A stretch of 13,165 bases of DNA from an uncultured Clostridia bacterium. GTDB lineage: Bacteria > Bacillota > Clostridia > Christensenellales > UBA1242. Under the pieces are notes generated by a model that saw nothing but the letters and a program-made list of their open reading frames with translations, had not been told where the DNA came from and made no database searches. The stretch covers positions 1-13,165 of the forward strand of contig CALVNU010000015.1 of the NCBI GenBank assembly GCA_944349915.1. Reading direction: 5' to 3'. This document shows positions 6,281 to 12,916 of the stretch, piece by piece. Position 1 is the first letter of the stretch, and every line of letters starts with the position of its first letter. The translations under genes and the position numbers were made by a program.

Positions 6281-6297
6281 TTAAATATGATATTTAA
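6281..6297. promoter_or_regulatory. Palindrome upstream of the second CPBP gene (candidate operator)
   Basis: TTAAATATGATATTTAA is a perfect 8+1+8 inverted repeat located 39 nt before the second CPBP start. It overlaps a TATGAT sequence that could act as a -10 box with TTGTCA at 6261-6266 (spacer 19 nt, longer than ideal). AT-rich palindromes arise by chance in such DNA, so an operator role is only a suggestion. Confidence 0.35.
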
Positions 6298-6335
6298 TGA
6301 GCAAATTAATTATTTAATTTTAAACTAGGGGTTTT

Positions 6336-7478
6336 ATGACTTTAAAACAAAAAATTTCAACAAAAAGCCTTCTATGCTATTTTGTGATTGTTATCATTTT
6401 CGCTGTAACCAGAATGCTGTCTGCATTCGGTGTTTTTAGCGCACTTGGACAAGATGCAGAGTATATCTTTAATGTTGTTATACAACTGGGAGTGCTGTTT
6501 GGGTTGTCTGTGCTTCTGTTTAGTGGCTTAACAAAAAACAAGATAAAAGACACTTTCAAGTTTTTTGGATACAAAAAAATTTCATTAAAAGCGGTTTTGA
6601 TTGCAATAGCCATCGGTATTGTTGTATATTTCTTAAATGTTTTTGTTTCGTCATTTTTTAACACCATCTTATCACTTTTTGGCTATTCTTCAACTTCATC
6701 ATCTGTAACTTTGACTTCTTATCCATTTTGGCTTTTTCTCGTCAATGTTTTGGTCTCTGCTGTTTTGCCAGGCATCTGTGAAGAAACTGCGCATAGGGGA
6801 ATGCTTCTTAAAGGCACAATGGGGCTGGGACAAAAACAGGCATTGATTTTGTCTTCTTTGTTGTTTGGTTTTATGCATATGAATATTGAGCAATTCTTCT
6901 ATGCAACCCTTATTGGATTTTTAGTCGGTTACCTTGCCATTATCTGCGATTCTATTTATCCAGCAATGATTATTCATTTTATGAACAACTTTTTATCAAC
7001 TTTTATGGGCTATTCTTCTTTTAATCATCTTGGTTTTGAAAATATTTTAAATGGCTTTAATGTTGTGTTGCAACGCTCATTTATTTTAGGCCTTTTGCTT
7101 ATTGTTATATTTATGGTTGGTCTGGGAATGCTCCTCAAAGTTCTTGTTAAGATGCTTTTTAAAGAAACAACGGTAAAAAACATGGCAAATTTGCAAGATA
7201 GGCTTATAAAACAAATTCAAAAGGAAAATTATATAAAAGAACTTGAACAAACCGCAAACAACCAGCAGGTTGAAACACAATATACAATTTCTTTTGACCA
7301 ATTTGACAGACTATACAAACAAAATAATGTTGAACTTGGTTTGATGTCCGATATTGAAAAGCAAACTTTAAACGAACCGCCTTGTAAAACAACTTTGTTT
7401 GCAAAATTCTTGCTTGCTGGAATTTTTGTTGTTGCTGTGGGAGTAACAATCTTCACATTTGTTTGGGGGGTGATTTGA
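6336..7478 (+). CDS. CPBP-family intramembrane metalloprotease, second copy with C-terminal extension
   Basis: A 380-aa membrane protein with the same three CPBP motifs: PGICEETAHRG (Glu149, Glu150, Arg154), FGFMHMN (His181) and IHFMNNF (His214, Asn218). Hydrophobic helices fill residues 13-265. Unlike the first copy it continues with a charged, probably cytoplasmic segment of about 80 residues (270-352, with KNMANLQDRLIKQIQKEN able to form an amphipathic or coiled helix) and a final transmembrane helix at about 357-378. The AGGGG site at about 6326-6330 supports the ATG. The stop TGA shares one base with the rlmH start (TGATG), so the two genes are co-transcribed and coupled. The substrate is unknown. 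The two copies have clearly diverged, which suggests an old duplication or separate acquisition. Confidence 0.92.
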   Translation: MTLKQKISTKSLLCYFVIVIIFAVTRMLSAFGVFSALGQDAEYIFNVVIQLGVLFGLSVLLFSGLTKNKIKDTFKFFGYKKISLKAVLIAIAIGIVVYFLNVFVSSFFNTILSLFGYSSTSSSVTLTSYPFWLFLVNVLVSAVLPGICEETAHRGMLLKGTMGLGQKQALILSSLLFGFMHMNIEQFFYATLIGFLVGYLAIICDSIYPAMIIHFMNNFLSTFMGYSSFNHLGFENILNGFNVVLQRSFILGLLLIVIFMVGLGMLLKVLVKMLFKETTVKNMANLQDRLIKQIQKENYIKELEQTANNQQVETQYTISFDQFDRLYKQNNVELGLMSDIEKQTLNEPPCKTTLFAKFLLAGIFVVAVGVTIFTFVWGVI

Positions 7479-7930
7479 TGCTAACGATAAATCTTGTTTG
7501 TGTTGGATCTTTAAAAGAAAAATTTTGGCAAGAAGCAGACAGGGAATACAGAAAAAGGCTTTCGAGATTTTGCAATCTTAATATTTGTGAAATTGAAGAA
7601 GGAGAAGGAGAAACAGCCAAAATCCTTTTAGTTGAAGGTAAAAATATTATAAGTCATATAAAAGGCACTCCTTACCTTATGGCAATAGATGGTAGAGCGG
7701 TTTCAAGTGAAGAATTTGCAAAAGAATTAAACGATTTACAACAGTTTTCAAGCCAAGTAACTTTTATTATAGGCGGTTCAAACGGAGTGAGTGATGAAGT
7801 TAAAAATAAGGTTGCAAAACATATTTCGTTTGGAAAAATAACTTATCCTCATAACATAGCAAGAATTGTTTTGTTAGAACAAATTTACAGGGCATTTATG
7901 ATTAACAGCGGTGGAAAATATCATAAATAA
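7478..7930 (+). CDS. rlmH: 23S rRNA pseudouridine-1915 N3-methyltransferase RlmH
   Basis: SPOUT-class SAM-dependent methyltransferase that modifies pseudouridine 1915 in helix 69 of 23S rRNA on assembled ribosomes. The 150-aa product is slightly shorter than the usual 155-159. The signature features are FIIGGSNG at residues 96-103 (family consensus IGGxxG), the knot region YPHNIARIVLLEQIYRAF at 123-140 and the C-terminal YHK that completes the active site. The frame opens earlier at a TTG (7463), but I use the ATG at 7478: it is preceded by a G6 tract (7465-7470) at 7-nt spacing and gives the canonical N-terminus MLTINLVCVGSLK. It overlaps the CPBP stop. No clear terminator follows before the convergent DUF378 gene. 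Confidence 0.95.
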   Translation: MLTINLVCVGSLKEKFWQEADREYRKRLSRFCNLNICEIEEGEGETAKILLVEGKNIISHIKGTPYLMAIDGRAVSSEEFAKELNDLQQFSSQVTFIIGGSNGVSDEVKNKVAKHISFGKITYPHNIARIVLLEQIYRAFMINSGGKYHK

Positions 7931-8074
7931 GACAAACTGTTTTCCTTTTGAAGACTTAAAATAAAGCAAATTTTATGATGTGAATATTCAAAGAACATTA
8001 AAAAATAATATTGCAAAAATTGAAGCAAATAGTATGGTAAAAATTGCAAATAATGGAAGATGTCGGAGCATAAT

Positions 8075-8515
8075 TCACTTCCTATAATGTCTGTCAAATT
8101 GTTCAAGTCTATCTTGACTTTCTTCTGTTTTAACAGTTTGGTCTTCTTGATAGGGCGATTGACTTATTTGATATGGTGTTTCGCTTGTTTTATAAGGTTG
8201 TTGGTTTTCTTGATAATGTTTGTGGTGTGGCATTTCTTCTCCCGCCTCAACAGACATATTTTTTCCTGCTTTTTCAATGTTTTTAGCAAGATTTTTCTTG
8301 TTTTTTCTTGAAAAAACTGCAATAGTGCCCTTGCCTTTGATAAGTTTAAAAACAAGCACAAGGCTTGAAAGCCCAAATAAAATATAAAATATTCTAGAAA
8401 AAATGCTGGCTTGATAGCCAAAAATTCCTGCAATAAAATCATATTGAAAAAGGCCTATCATAAGCCAATTTACCGAGCCCACTAGAGTTATCAAAAAGGC
8501 AAATATTGTAAACAT
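8075..8515 (-). CDS. DUF378 membrane protein with repetitive Pro-Tyr tail
   Basis: A 146-aa protein whose first ~60 residues match the DUF378 (YuzA-like) family: two membrane helices (about 3-22 and 42-60) around GSVNWLMIGLFQYDFIAGIFG (13-33, split here by the loop) and SRIFYILFGLSSL (40-52). DUF378 proteins are usually only 60-80 aa; this one carries a hydrophilic tail of about 85 residues with a basic stretch (69-85), a His cluster (97-100) and three exact 7-residue units beginning with Pro-Tyr at residues 107, 114 and 121. The function is unknown. GAGGTG at 8520-8525 precedes the ATG. It is convergent with rlmH and divergent from greA. The tail looks disordered and may bind a partner or the cell wall, which is a guess. 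Confidence 0.85.
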   Translation of the reverse strand: MFTIFAFLITLVGSVNWLMIGLFQYDFIAGIFGYQASIFSRIFYILFGLSSLVLVFKLIKGKGTIAVFSRKNKKNLAKNIEKAGKNMSVEAGEEMPHHKHYQENQQPYKTSETPYQISQSPYQEDQTVKTEESQDRLEQFDRHYRK

Positions 8516-8583
8516 TTTGCACCTCGCTTCATATAATATCTTCGTTTAAAACAAAAAAATTCATTTTAAAGATGTAAAAAAAG

Positions 8584-8611
8584 TTGACTATTTTTTCAAA
8601 TTGTGTATAAT
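8584..8611 (+). promoter_or_regulatory. Predicted sigma-A promoter of greA
   Basis: TTGACT (8584-8589) and TATAAT (8606-8611) with a 16-nt spacer. Transcription would start near 8618, giving a leader of about 30 nt with the GGAG ribosome site at 8638-8641. Confidence 0.82.
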
Positions 8612-8647
8612 ACATTTTGCACGCTTTGAAACTAAAAGGAGTTGGAC

Positions 8648-9115
8648 ATGGAAAAACACTATCTTACACCTGAAGGAAAAAAAGAACTTGAAGAAAAACT
8701 TCGATATTACAAAACGGAAAAAAGAAAACAAGTAACCGAGCAAATTGTTAGAGCAAGAGAGTTTGGAGACTTGTCGGAAAATAGCGAATATGATGCAGCA
8801 AAAGAATTGCAAGCCCAAGTTGAAGCAAAAATTGCCGAAATGGAAGACATTCTTTTGTCATGTCAAATTATCAATAAAAAGGATATCAAAAAAGACGAAG
8901 TTTCTGTTGGCTCAACTGTAAAACTTTATGATGAAGAATTTGATGAAGAAATTGAATACAAAATTCTTGGCACAACAGAAAGCAATCCAGCAAAGGGGAT
9001 TATAAGCAATCATTCTCCAGTTGGAAATGCTCTTTTGGGACACAAGGTGGGAGACAAAATCTCAATCAAACTTCCAACAGGAATTGTAAACTACAAAATT
9101 CTTGAAATTAAATAA
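8648..9115 (+). CDS. greA: Transcription elongation factor GreA
   Basis: GreA enters the secondary channel of RNA polymerase and stimulates transcript cleavage to rescue backtracked complexes. The 155-aa product has the usual two domains: an N-terminal antiparallel coiled coil (about residues 1-75) with the acidic tip in FGDLSENSEYDAAKE (about 39-53; Asp41 and Glu44 are the catalytic tip pair), and a C-terminal FKBP-like domain (about 80-155) containing SVGSTVKLYD and SPVGNALLGHKVGD. A TTG two codons upstream is in frame (8642), but GGAG at 8638-8641 is best spaced (6 nt) for the ATG at 8648, which gives the canonical start MEKHYLTPEG. It is single-gene with its own promoter. Confidence 0.97.
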   Translation: MEKHYLTPEGKKELEEKLRYYKTEKRKQVTEQIVRAREFGDLSENSEYDAAKELQAQVEAKIAEMEDILLSCQIINKKDIKKDEVSVGSTVKLYDEEFDEEIEYKILGTTESNPAKGIISNHSPVGNALLGHKVGDKISIKLPTGIVNYKILEIK

Positions 9116-9144
9116 TTAAATTGCATAAAAATATATAAAATTAT

Positions 9145-9173
9145 TTGCACAATGTGATTAATTGTTGTATAAT
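9145..9173 (+). promoter_or_regulatory. Predicted sigma-A promoter of the 9194 membrane-protein gene
   Basis: TTGCAC (9145-9150) and TATAAT (9168-9173) with an exact 17-nt spacer. The predicted start at about 9180 leaves only ~14 nt before the ATG, with no clear Shine-Dalgarno. Confidence 0.75.
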
Positions 9174-9193
9174 TAAGAAAAGTTGGCTAAATT

Positions 9194-10120
9194 ATGATGT
9201 TTAAAAATTCAACAAGACTTTTATGTGCAAATTTCGACAAAGTGTGGAAACTTTTGGTTTACCACATTCTTTGCTTTGCGCTTTGTTTTGGCTTGCTCGC
9301 AATCTTTTATGATTTTTTTGTGGGCTACATTGTTTCTGCATGGGAAAACGCTTCGCTTGCAGGGGTTTTTACTTCGGGCACCTTTTATGGCTATAGTATA
9401 GCAGATGTTCTGCATGGCTTTACGCATGCAATTTGGGGATTTTTTGCAGGTATTTTTACAGCAAATGTGGGGATAGGAATTTATTTCTGCATAATCGTGT
9501 TTTATCTTCTTCCTTTCTTGCTTAATATTGGCAAATATGTTATTGATGAGATGATGTATGGCTTTATGGCTTCTGCACAAAAACAATCTTTTACAGCAAC
9601 ATTTTTGCGTACTCTTGCAAAATCAACTCAATTTGCATCAATCAAAACCCTCTTTGCAATTCCATTCAATGCTTTGATTTGGGCATCAATGTTTGGGCTT
9701 TCTATTATTCAAAATGAGGCTTTTTCTTATATTTTGCCTCTTGCTTTTGCCATAATTCCAGCGCTGTTTTTTGCCTTCCGACAAACTTTCAATGCCGGCT
9801 GGGCTCCTGCCATGATTGTTTATGATGTAAATGTGTTTAAAGCATTTGGAATTGGTCAAAGAGCAATTTTAAGAAGAGGCGCAAGGGTTTATTCAACCGC
9901 TTTTGTAATCTATTTGCTTGTCATTGTTTTATCACTTATCCTTGGCGTTTATGCCATTATTATCATTTTGCCGATAATCATGCCATTTAGTCATATTTTT
10001 GAGATGACAGCATTCTTTTCAAGCCAGGGTATGAGATTTTATGTTGACCTTGACACCATATTGACACCAAAAAAACTTGAAGAAGTTGACAAAATAAGTA
10101 AGGCTAGATTTATTTTATAA
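9194..10120 (+). CDS. Polytopic membrane protein of unknown function
   Basis: I do not recognise this 308-aa protein. Around six hydrophobic segments are visible at about residues 18-46, 73-90, 94-115, 150-172, 176-196 and 234-266, the last long enough for one tilted or two short helices. The loop at about 197-233 (AGWAPAMIVYDVNVFKAF followed by a basic RAILRRGARVY) looks like a conserved amphipathic cytoplasmic element; a similar stretch occurs at about 116-148. The C-terminal tail (285-308) is charged. A short leader without a strong ribosome site follows a good promoter; ATG codons at 9194 and 9197 are equally possible starts. Some integral membrane families in clostridia have this overall shape without known function. 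It is single-gene in this window. Confidence 0.85.
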   Translation: MMFKNSTRLLCANFDKVWKLLVYHILCFALCFGLLAIFYDFFVGYIVSAWENASLAGVFTSGTFYGYSIADVLHGFTHAIWGFFAGIFTANVGIGIYFCIIVFYLLPFLLNIGKYVIDEMMYGFMASAQKQSFTATFLRTLAKSTQFASIKTLFAIPFNALIWASMFGLSIIQNEAFSYILPLAFAIIPALFFAFRQTFNAGWAPAMIVYDVNVFKAFGIGQRAILRRGARVYSTAFVIYLLVIVLSLILGVYAIIIILPIIMPFSHIFEMTAFFSSQGMRFYVDLDTILTPKKLEEVDKISKARFIL

Positions 10121-10463
10121 TTATTAAAATTTGCCTTTTTAAAATCTTTTTTTTGTTAAAGATTTGTAACTATTTCAAGAACTTGTTGCTTATTCAAACG
10201 GTGATGCTATGCGAGAGCATAGAAAATTCGCATGAATTTTAAAAATTTTATGCCAATAAAATTTTTGCATCACAAGGTTTGTATTATAATTTTTACATCA
10301 AAATTAAAAAATTTTTATTAACCACTTTAAAATCATTTTTTAACATGAAAAATTTATTTGCTATATTTTAAACAAAATATGACAAATTTACAATATATTC
10401 AAAAAATTGTTCAATAAGATTGGACATTTTCTTTGAGGAATAAATTTTAAAAAGGAGGACAAA
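10121..10463. other. 343-nt non-coding region between the 9194 gene and the RNase J gene
   Basis: No convincing ORF on either strand. Contents, in order: a weak AT hairpin AAATCTTT/AAAGATTT (10142-10165) with no trailing T tract; the three-way-junction fold at 10201-10273; a consensus-like TATAAT at 10285-10290 without a well-placed -35; and very AT-rich DNA up to the RNase J ribosome site. A possible weak promoter for RNase J is TTTAAA (10367-10372), 17 nt, TACAAT (10390-10395). The length is unusual for this compact window. Confidence 0.6.
10201..10273. ncRNA. Candidate structured RNA with three-way junction
   Basis: GTGATGC (10201-10207) is perfectly complementary to GCATCAC (10267-10273). 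Enclosed are two hairpins: CTATGC-GAGA-GCATAG (10207-10222) with a GNRA-type tetraloop (its first base is shared with the outer stem), and GCATGAA/TTTTATGC-like arms at 10230-10253 (7 bp with one G-U on the + strand). The fold works best read on the + strand but the stems also form on the minus strand. It could be a small RNA, a leader element acting on the RNase J gene, or an inverted-repeat relic. No known riboswitch or RNA family is recognised. Confidence 0.4.
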
Positions 10464-12122
10464 TTGAATAATAACAAATTAAAAATCACCTTTCTTGGCG
10501 GGGTAGGTGAAATCGGAAAAAACATGACCGCTTTTGAATATAACAACGAGATTATTATTGTTGATGCAGGGCTTACATTTCCTAGTGATGATTTGCCAGG
10601 TGTTGATATTGTTATTCCAGATATAACATATCTTCTTGCAAACAAAGATAAAGTTAAGGCAATTTTGCTTACTCATGGACATGAAGACCATATCGGAGCA
10701 ATGCCGTTTGTGCTTAAACATTTGAATGTGCCTGTTTATGGCTCAAGACTAACACTTGCTCTTGTTGAAAACAAACTTAAAGAATATCCTAAAATCAAAA
10801 TGAAAGCCATTGCCGTAAAACCTAGAAATGTTTTAAAACTGGGTTCTTTTGTTGTTGAATTTATCAAAGTTAGCCACTCAATTGCTGGGGCGCTTGCCTT
10901 GAGTATTTCAACACCAGCAGGCACGGTTGTGCATACAGGAGACTTTAAGATTGACTATGAGCCAATTGATGGCACAATGACTGACCTTACAAGATTTGCA
11001 GAAATTGGAAGAAAGGGGGTAAATCTTCTTTTATGTGAAAGCACAAATGTTTGCCGTAAAGGCTATTCTATGAGTGAAAAATCTGTTGGAAGGGCGCTTG
11101 AAGAAATTATAAAAGACCATGCATCTCAACGCATTATTGTTGCAACTTTTGCATCAAACATTCACAGAATGCAACAAATTCTTGACCTTGCAGAAAAATA
11201 TAAAAGAAAGGTTGCTTTTACCGGCCGTAGCATGCTTAATGTTAGCGAAACAGCAATGAAAATTGGCGAACTTAAATTCAATCGCGACAACATTGTTGAT
11301 ATTGAAAAAGTTGACAAAATGGATGATAAGGAAGTTCTTATCATGTCAACAGGTAGCCAGGGCGAACCTATGAGCGCGCTTACAAGAATGGCGGCAGGTG
11401 AGTTTAAAACTGTAAAATTAAAGCCAAATGATTTGGTTATTCTTTCTGCATCACCAATTCCAGGCAATGAAAAAAATGTTTACAATGTTATCAACGCCAT
11501 TTACAAGCAGGGGGCAGATGTTATCTATGACGAACTTGCAGATGTGCACACTTCTGGACACGCATGTCAAGAGGAGTTGAAACTTATCCATAGCCTTGTA
11601 AAGCCTAAATTCTTTATTCCAATCCATGGTGAATACAGACACTTGAAAACCCATAAAGAAATGGCTATGGCTCTTGGACTTGAAGAGAGAAATATCATTT
11701 TGCCAAGCATTGGAATGCAAGTTGAACTTGGACCAAATTCTTTAAAACAATGTGGATTTGTTACTGCTGGGCAAAGACTTGTTGACGGCATGGGTATTGG
11801 AGATATGGACAGCAATGTTTTAAGAGAAAGAAAACAACTTTCCGAAGATGGTATTTGTGTGGTTTGTGTTAATATCAACAATGTTGCAGGAGAAATTACG
11901 AGCGAGCCTTTTATCATCACACGCGGTGTTGTTTATGCCGATGAACAAGAAAGTTTTGTTCAAGATGCAAAGGCAGCAATTATTGCATCGCTAAAAGAGA
12001 TTGATTTGAGAGGGGTTGAGCCTTCTGTGATAAAACAATCTTTAAGACGCAATATTTCAAACTTTATCTTTAAAAGAACAAAACGCAGACCTATGATTTT
12101 GACTATAGTTACTTTGGATTGA
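10464..12122 (+). CDS. rnj: Ribonuclease J (metallo-beta-lactamase/beta-CASP)
   Basis: RNase J combines 5'-3' exonuclease and endonuclease activity and drives mRNA decay and rRNA maturation in Firmicutes. The 552-aa size is typical. Visible elements: the metal-binding HGHEDH at residues 71-76, further ligands His138 (SHSI) and Asp160 (HTGDFK), the beta-CASP signatures STGSQGEP at 295-302, SGHA at 364-367 and HGEYRHL at 388-394, and a C-terminal domain after about residue 450. It starts with TTG: AGGAGG at 10453-10458 sits 5 nt before TTG 10464, and no in-frame ATG fits. Whether it corresponds to J1 or J2 cannot be decided, but the intact metal site points to an active enzyme. The next gene starts 3 nt after the stop. 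Confidence 0.97.
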   Translation: MNNNKLKITFLGGVGEIGKNMTAFEYNNEIIIVDAGLTFPSDDLPGVDIVIPDITYLLANKDKVKAILLTHGHEDHIGAMPFVLKHLNVPVYGSRLTLALVENKLKEYPKIKMKAIAVKPRNVLKLGSFVVEFIKVSHSIAGALALSISTPAGTVVHTGDFKIDYEPIDGTMTDLTRFAEIGRKGVNLLLCESTNVCRKGYSMSEKSVGRALEEIIKDHASQRIIVATFASNIHRMQQILDLAEKYKRKVAFTGRSMLNVSETAMKIGELKFNRDNIVDIEKVDKMDDKEVLIMSTGSQGEPMSALTRMAAGEFKTVKLKPNDLVILSASPIPGNEKNVYNVINAIYKQGADVIYDELADVHTSGHACQEELKLIHSLVKPKFFIPIHGEYRHLKTHKEMAMALGLEERNIILPSIGMQVELGPNSLKQCGFVTAGQRLVDGMGIGDMDSNVLRERKQLSEDGICVVCVNINNVAGEITSEPFIITRGVVYADEQESFVQDAKAAIIASLKEIDLRGVEPSVIKQSLRRNISNFIFKRTKRRPMILTIVTLD

Positions 12123-12125
12123 TTT

Positions 12126-12707
12126 ATGTTTGAAGAAATTGAAAAATATGCACAAGAAAATTTTGTGCCGATTATAAGACCGCAAACAAGAAAAATCTTG
12201 ATTGACGAAATCAAAAAAGCGTCGCCAACCAAAATTTTAGAAATCGGTTCGGCGATAGGTTATTCTGGTCTATGCATGCTTGTTGCTTCTTCTGCCTATC
12301 TTGTTACTATTGAAAAAGATGAGCGCAGAGCAAAATTGGCAAAGCAAAATTTTGAAAGATATAATCTTCAAAACCGTGTTGAAATTTTTAACGACGATGC
12401 CTTGGTGGTTTTAAATCAACTTGTTGCACAAAAAGCGCAGTTTGATTTTGTTTTTCTTGATGGGCCAAAAGGGCAGTATCAAAGGTATTTGCCTTTGATT
12501 TGCAATCTTCTGTCAAAGGGTGGCATACTTTTTGCCGATAATGTTTCTGTTATGGGGTTGGTAGATTCAAACGAGCCTATCAAACATAAACATCGAACAA
12601 TGGTTGTTAACATGCGAAATTTTTTGCATGAAATGCAAGCATCTTCACAATTTGAAAGCAAAATTTTAAAAGTTGAAGACGGCATTTTGATTGCTAAACG
12701 AATTTAA
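12126..12707 (+). CDS. SAM-dependent O-methyltransferase (family 3, TrmR/YrrM-like)
   Basis: A 193-aa Rossmann-fold methyltransferase of the catechol-O-methyltransferase-like family. The SAM-binding motif KILEIGSAIGYSG is at residues 36-48, acidic ribose-binding Glu63 follows the second strand, and the metal-binding residues are probably Asp112 (FLDGPKG) and Asp138-Asn139 (FADNV). In Bacillus subtilis the homologue TrmR (YrrM) methylates 5-hydroxyuridine at tRNA position 34; this protein is somewhat shorter but the pattern fits, so a tRNA target is a reasonable inference and not a certainty. It begins 3 nt after the RNase J stop with no good Shine-Dalgarno, indicating translational coupling. 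A terminator follows about 60 nt downstream. Confidence 0.88.
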   Translation: MFEEIEKYAQENFVPIIRPQTRKILIDEIKKASPTKILEIGSAIGYSGLCMLVASSAYLVTIEKDERRAKLAKQNFERYNLQNRVEIFNDDALVVLNQLVAQKAQFDFVFLDGPKGQYQRYLPLICNLLSKGGILFADNVSVMGLVDSNEPIKHKHRTMVVNMRNFLHEMQASSQFESKILKVEDGILIAKRI

Positions 12708-12768
12708 ATTTTTTTATTTAGGGAAAATAGAAAAATAATACATTTTTAAATTTGTTAGATAATATAAG

Positions 12769-12799
12769 AAAATGAGCAGGAAAGAGTGGCTCATTTTTT
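12769..12799 (+). terminator. Intrinsic terminator after the O-methyltransferase gene
   Basis: AAAATGAGC (12769-12777) pairs with GCTCATTTT (12789-12797) around an 11-nt loop, and six T follow the GC-containing stem. It closes the RNase J operon. Confidence 0.85.
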
Positions 12800-12801
12800 G
12801 T

Positions 12802-12854
12802 TTGCAATTTTTATGATTTTTTTTAAAAACTTTAATTGCAAAAAGAATTGCAAC
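12802..12854. repeat. TTGCAATT inverted/direct repeat cluster
   Basis: TTGCAATT at 12802-12809 is inverted relative to two copies of AATTGCAA at 12834-12841 and 12847-12854 (13 nt apart). It lies upstream of the PAP2 promoter and could bind a regulator; AT-rich chance similarity is also possible. Confidence 0.35.
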
Positions 12855-12882
12855 AAAAATCGATAAAATGGCTATTTTAAGT

Positions 12883-12910
12883 TGTATTTTTTTTATAATT
12901 TTGCTACAAT
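12883..12910 (+). promoter_or_regulatory. Predicted leaderless promoter of the PAP2 gene
   Basis: TTGTAT (12883-12888), a 16-nt spacer and TACAAT (12905-12910) are followed by exactly 6 nt and the ATG at 12917. No ribosome site is present, which is the same arrangement as at the tadA and first CPBP genes. Confidence 0.6.
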
Positions 12911-12916
12911 AATAGC

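Noticed and set aside
7921..8106. Minus-strand 61-codon ORF after rlmH
   Set aside because: Overlaps the end of the DUF378 gene in another frame, lacks a Shine-Dalgarno and has a low-complexity aromatic composition.
8060..8311. Plus-strand 83-codon hydrophobic ORF
   Set aside because: Antisense to the well-supported DUF378 gene and without a ribosome site.
10201..10274. tRNA-like gene: 7-bp end stem and about 73-nt length
   Set aside because: No T-arm pairing or GTTCRA motif, no anticodon arm at the right place and no CCA; only the closing stem and overall size resemble a tRNA.
10479..10721. Minus-strand ORF overlapping the RNase J start
   Set aside because: Shadow frame of the RNase J gene, with no supporting ribosome site or domain.
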